From the NCBI GenBank assembly GCA_019155185.1, contig CM032816.1, positions 6,302,510 to 6,366,509 of the forward strand: a stretch of 64,000 nt of DNA. Reading direction: 5' to 3'. Below are positions 61,020 to 64,000 of the stretch, one piece after another. The notes below the pieces were generated by a model that was given only the letters and a program-made list of their open reading frames with translations, was not told the origin of the DNA and did no database searches. Origin of the DNA: Beaufortia kweichowensis. Taxonomy: Eukaryota; Chordata; Actinopteri; Cypriniformes; Gastromyzontidae. How positions within the stretch are numbered: position 1 is the first letter of the stretch; every line of letters begins with the position of its first letter. The translations under genes and the position numbers were made by a program.

Positions 61020-61560
61020 GAAAAACGCATTAAACGTGCAGAAACTGAGATGGCGGTATTAATAAACAGATCCACGATGGGATCACTTCAGGATAGGCAA
61101 TTATGACATCATTAAAGCCATGAGGACACGATTTGACGCTTCTCTAATGGTCGCGAGGTTACGGCGCTCTCATAAGCCTCCGCCTTGTTCGCATTGTTCT
61201 AAAGCGCCGCAGCTCAGACGCGTTAAACGTCGCGGCTCTTGATAGATGATACGCCCTCCCTGTCTGTTTAAATAGCCCCGCTGACAGTGAAATGTCTGAT
61301 TCATCTCCAACCTCTCTGAGCTCTCTCACCAGGATCTCCTGTATACTTCAGTCCATACTCCGCTGCATGCGTTTTAGGGATGAAAGAGCTGCCAACCATG
61401 CATCTCGGAGATGGAGAGTAGTTGCCTGCGCTGATCTAAAATTCAAAAGCTCTCCTTTACAGCCTGTCAGAGAAGTGATGGAGTGAAAAGGGAGTCTATC
61501 ATCAGGGGACCGATGCTGGACTCCACCAGCGCGCTCCACCACGCTTCATTCATATGCCAA
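61020..61560. promoter_or_regulatory. CpG-enriched non-repetitive block upstream of recognised tafa5 exons
   Basis: It contains many CpGs in a low-GC setting (tggtcgcgaggttacggcgc, agcgccgcagctcagacgcg, aaacgtcgcggctcttg). It also has GATA, CAATTA and TTAATA sites and no repeat signature. It lies on the 5' side of tafa5. It could be an enhancer or an unannotated promoter. No exon with a clear splice donor was identified in it. Confidence 0.28.
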
Positions 61561-61953
61561 GATCGTTCAGTGCAATTTTATAACAAGAGGCTTTATGCCG
61601 CAGTTATTGCATTACAATGCGAGTCAATTGGCTACAGATGACTATAGAATGTTTTCATAAAAACACAGTTGACAACAAAAGCATGTCGAAATAATATGAT
61701 GTTCTGAAACTGAAAGAATTTTTAATAGGACATTTAGGAAATTGTTAAAAGACAATTGTTAAAATGATCTGTGAGGAAGAAATTGTACTTTGGTAGAAAA
61801 TGTAGCAACATCTAAATGAACTAGTTTTATTTTGTCAAGGACAAATTTTATGATGAAAAACATTTGAATTAAGTTAAAAATCTTACATAAGCTTACACCA
61901 ACCAACATACACTAAGCTATTTTAAGGGTCAGATCGGGCAAAATTAGTTTCTT

Positions 61954-62245
61954 TAAACTGATAACTATCACTGCACATACTGAGCATACCATTTTTTATT
62001 TTTGTAATCTTTTTTACATTTTTTAATTTGAGGTATTTTTAAATATAACATTAACTTACTTATTACATTTTAAGTTTATGTTTATTGTTATGAAAATTTG
62101 TCAAATATTTCATCTCGAGTCTTAGACCTTTCCATCATTATATAGTTTGTCATGATTAGATTGGAATTCAACTATAAAATATTAAAGTGAATAGAGAAAT
62201 AACCTAAGTGTTCCACCTGTGGAACGGTGACAGTTAACAGGTTAG
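61954..62245 (+). mobile_element. piggyBac-like MITE (family A), copy 7
   Basis: TTAA then ACTGATAACTATCACTGC begins it and GGTGACAGTTAACAGG then TTAG ends it; the right TTAA carries one change. The interior is very close to copy 5: tgtcaaatatttcatctcga, tcatgattagattggaattc and ctataaaatattaaagtgaa. Confidence 0.8.
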
Positions 62246-63535
62246 TGTAACAACTAGCTTGTTTATCCCAAAACTAGGTCAGATGACAAAGACCAGAAAA
62301 GATGGATCTGAGACAAGACCAAGAGGATGTGAGTCTATAAAAATGCTGGAGGATCTCAACAGCCTTTAAACAGTAACAAAACTGACATTTAATTTGTGTA
62401 TGAAACATAATGCCATACAAGTAATCAGTGGTCTAGTTTGTCCTCTTTAGAGTCTGTTAAAAAATTAGACCTAATGTTGGGTCAGTCTGACTGGCCTGAG
62501 CTCAGCAGGCACCCAAAATCTTGCTTTATAAGTCTAATTATAGCAAAAAAGCCTTCACAAAGTAAAGCACAACTTTAAGACATTTGCTTGCATGGATGCC
62601 TAGGGAACGTTTTAAACTAATTTACTTAGAATACTTTAAACTTGCGCAGAACACTTTAAGACATGCAAGTGTTTCACAACCTTGCTGAAACCACAGTCAC
62701 TCCGTGGTTTTGATTCTGGCGTTCATCCTCCTTTAAGCTTTTCTCATCAATTAGCATCTGCTGTGGGAGTTTAGCTGGTCATGGTAATGAAAGTTTATGG
62801 CCAACTGTTCTTTTTGCTTTTAATGCAGCAGCATCAATTGCTTAAAATGCTCAGCAGCAGCATTGTGTGTGTTCTTTTATGAGTTATTGCTGTCTGTACT
62901 ACTGCTTATCATTGACATCAGCTCGACTCTGATTGGTCGAGGCCATGGAGCCTTAATAAACTAAATTTATAATGATTAATTAAACTATAGAAATAGACTT
63001 ACTGTTTCTATGTCTGCTTGTTTTTCTTTTTTGTGTTCTGTAACATGTCAAGGGTACAACACAAATAGTACTCAAGGACAAAATAAGACAAAAAGAAGAA
63101 TCAGTACAAAATCTCTTGAATAGATTATTATAATTAAAATGTCTTCAAGAGCCTTGATAGCTTAAGTTAATAATGTATGAGAGAGCTTATTTATTTCTAT
63201 ATTGTGATTAATTTCTGAGTCACATGAGAAGAAACATGTAGGATTTTACTTATTATGAAAAATAGCTGCACAATACCAGTCCATATGAGAATAGAGAGAG
63301 GCTTAAAATCAGAGTTGCCTGCTGAAACATCTTTAAGGTGTTTTGACCTTGAAGGGCAGTAATTCAGTCGCTTTTGACACATTACAATTGATACTACAAA
63401 ATTGAGCATACGTATGTGAATTGATAAAGTAAAAATCAATGTAGATTTTATGTTTAATTAATAATTAAAAAGCTTGTTTATGATGATTGTCACTGTAATG
63501 AAATTGAGAAATACAATATGAAATGCAGCATGTTT
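62246..63535. other. Gene-free stretch
   Basis: No exon, RNA gene or clear repeat was recognised on either strand. The sequence is AT-rich with short open frames only. Confidence 0.45.
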
Positions 63536-63647
63536 ATGTATTTGGCTTTTATCCAAAATGACACTCATTGCATTTACAGATTTACATTTTATTAGTCCAT
63601 GCCTTTCCTGGAAATTGAGCCTTCAACCATATAGGTTCAAGGAACAC
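63536..63647 (-). repeat. tRNA-derived SINE, reverse orientation, strongly decayed
   Basis: It has the inverse tail tatttggcttttatccaaaa followed by tgacactcattgcattt. A degraded box B inverse (gaaattgagccttcaacc) and caaggaacac follow, comparable with the 5519-5614 copy. Confidence 0.55.
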
Positions 63648-64000
63648 TTTAAGTGCTGTACACAACCTCCCTCTTTCTTTAAAACCATTAGGCAATATCA
63701 ACTTAAATGCATCTAGCATGAAATTCAGCAAAAATTAATCTAAGGTTGCTACATTATAATTATATCATAAAACATAGCAACTCTTTATCAGTAGGACATG
63801 AAAGACGTTAGGTCTGATGCCTCTCTATCACTATGTTGGAGGTCACTGCACTATTCCTTGACACTTTGTAAGAAGCAAACCCATGCATTCTCCAATTATT
63901 TTCTTAAAAGCCCAGTTACTGTGGCAACCAGACCAACATGTGTTGTTTGCCATGGCGGCAGGCCAACTCAAACCTTTAAGCTGTTCAAAGCTAGCTCACA

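Overview
This is a vertebrate nuclear window, almost certainly from a teleost and probably an otophysan (cyprinid-like) fish. The evidence is split genes with GT-AG introns, a genome of about 37-40% GC, and several families of short DNA transposons and tRNA-derived SINEs typical of that group. It contains no bacterial operon, phage, CRISPR array or viral gene. Most of it is gene desert.

Left edge (1 to about 1.7 kb): the last two coding exons and 3' UTR of a plus-strand BRPF-family gene. The encoded piece is the end of the PWWP domain and matches BRD1/BRPF2 better than BRPF1 or BRPF3. Right part (46.2 to 56.2 kb): two minus-strand exons, with canonical splice sites and compatible phases, of the secreted cysteine-rich chemokine-like gene TAFA5 (FAM19A5). 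They encode essentially the whole mature protein. The first exon(s) (signal peptide) and the last short exon were not identified with confidence. brd1 and tafa5 converge on the desert, as BRD1 and TAFA5 do at human 22q13, so the window is a piece of an old syntenic block.

Between and around the genes the recognisable content is: (i) a TTAA-flanked, piggyBac-like MITE family in seven copies; (ii) a roughly 210-250 bp inverted-repeat family in five copies; (iii) a Tc1/mariner-like non-autonomous family in three copies; (iv) a roughly 460 bp repeat in three copies plus a fragment; (v) several hAT-like elements, one with a piggyBac-like MITE nested inside it; (vi) at least eight decayed SINEs; (vii) a 72 bp TATC microsatellite; (viii) two strong hairpins. 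Between these lie blocks of higher GC, homeobox-like, low-repeat sequence that could be conserved enhancers of tafa5 or brd1, but this needs alignment.

Items most worth a second look: a 273-codon open frame in the desert (19948-20769, minus); an in-frame read-through tail at the tafa5 penultimate-exon donor; a phase-compatible candidate alternative first exon for tafa5 near 59.9 kb; a 124-codon frame with an OB-fold-like motif at 47.1-47.5 kb; and a pair of possible lncRNA exons at 28.7 and 30.2 kb. No clearly new biological system was recognised.
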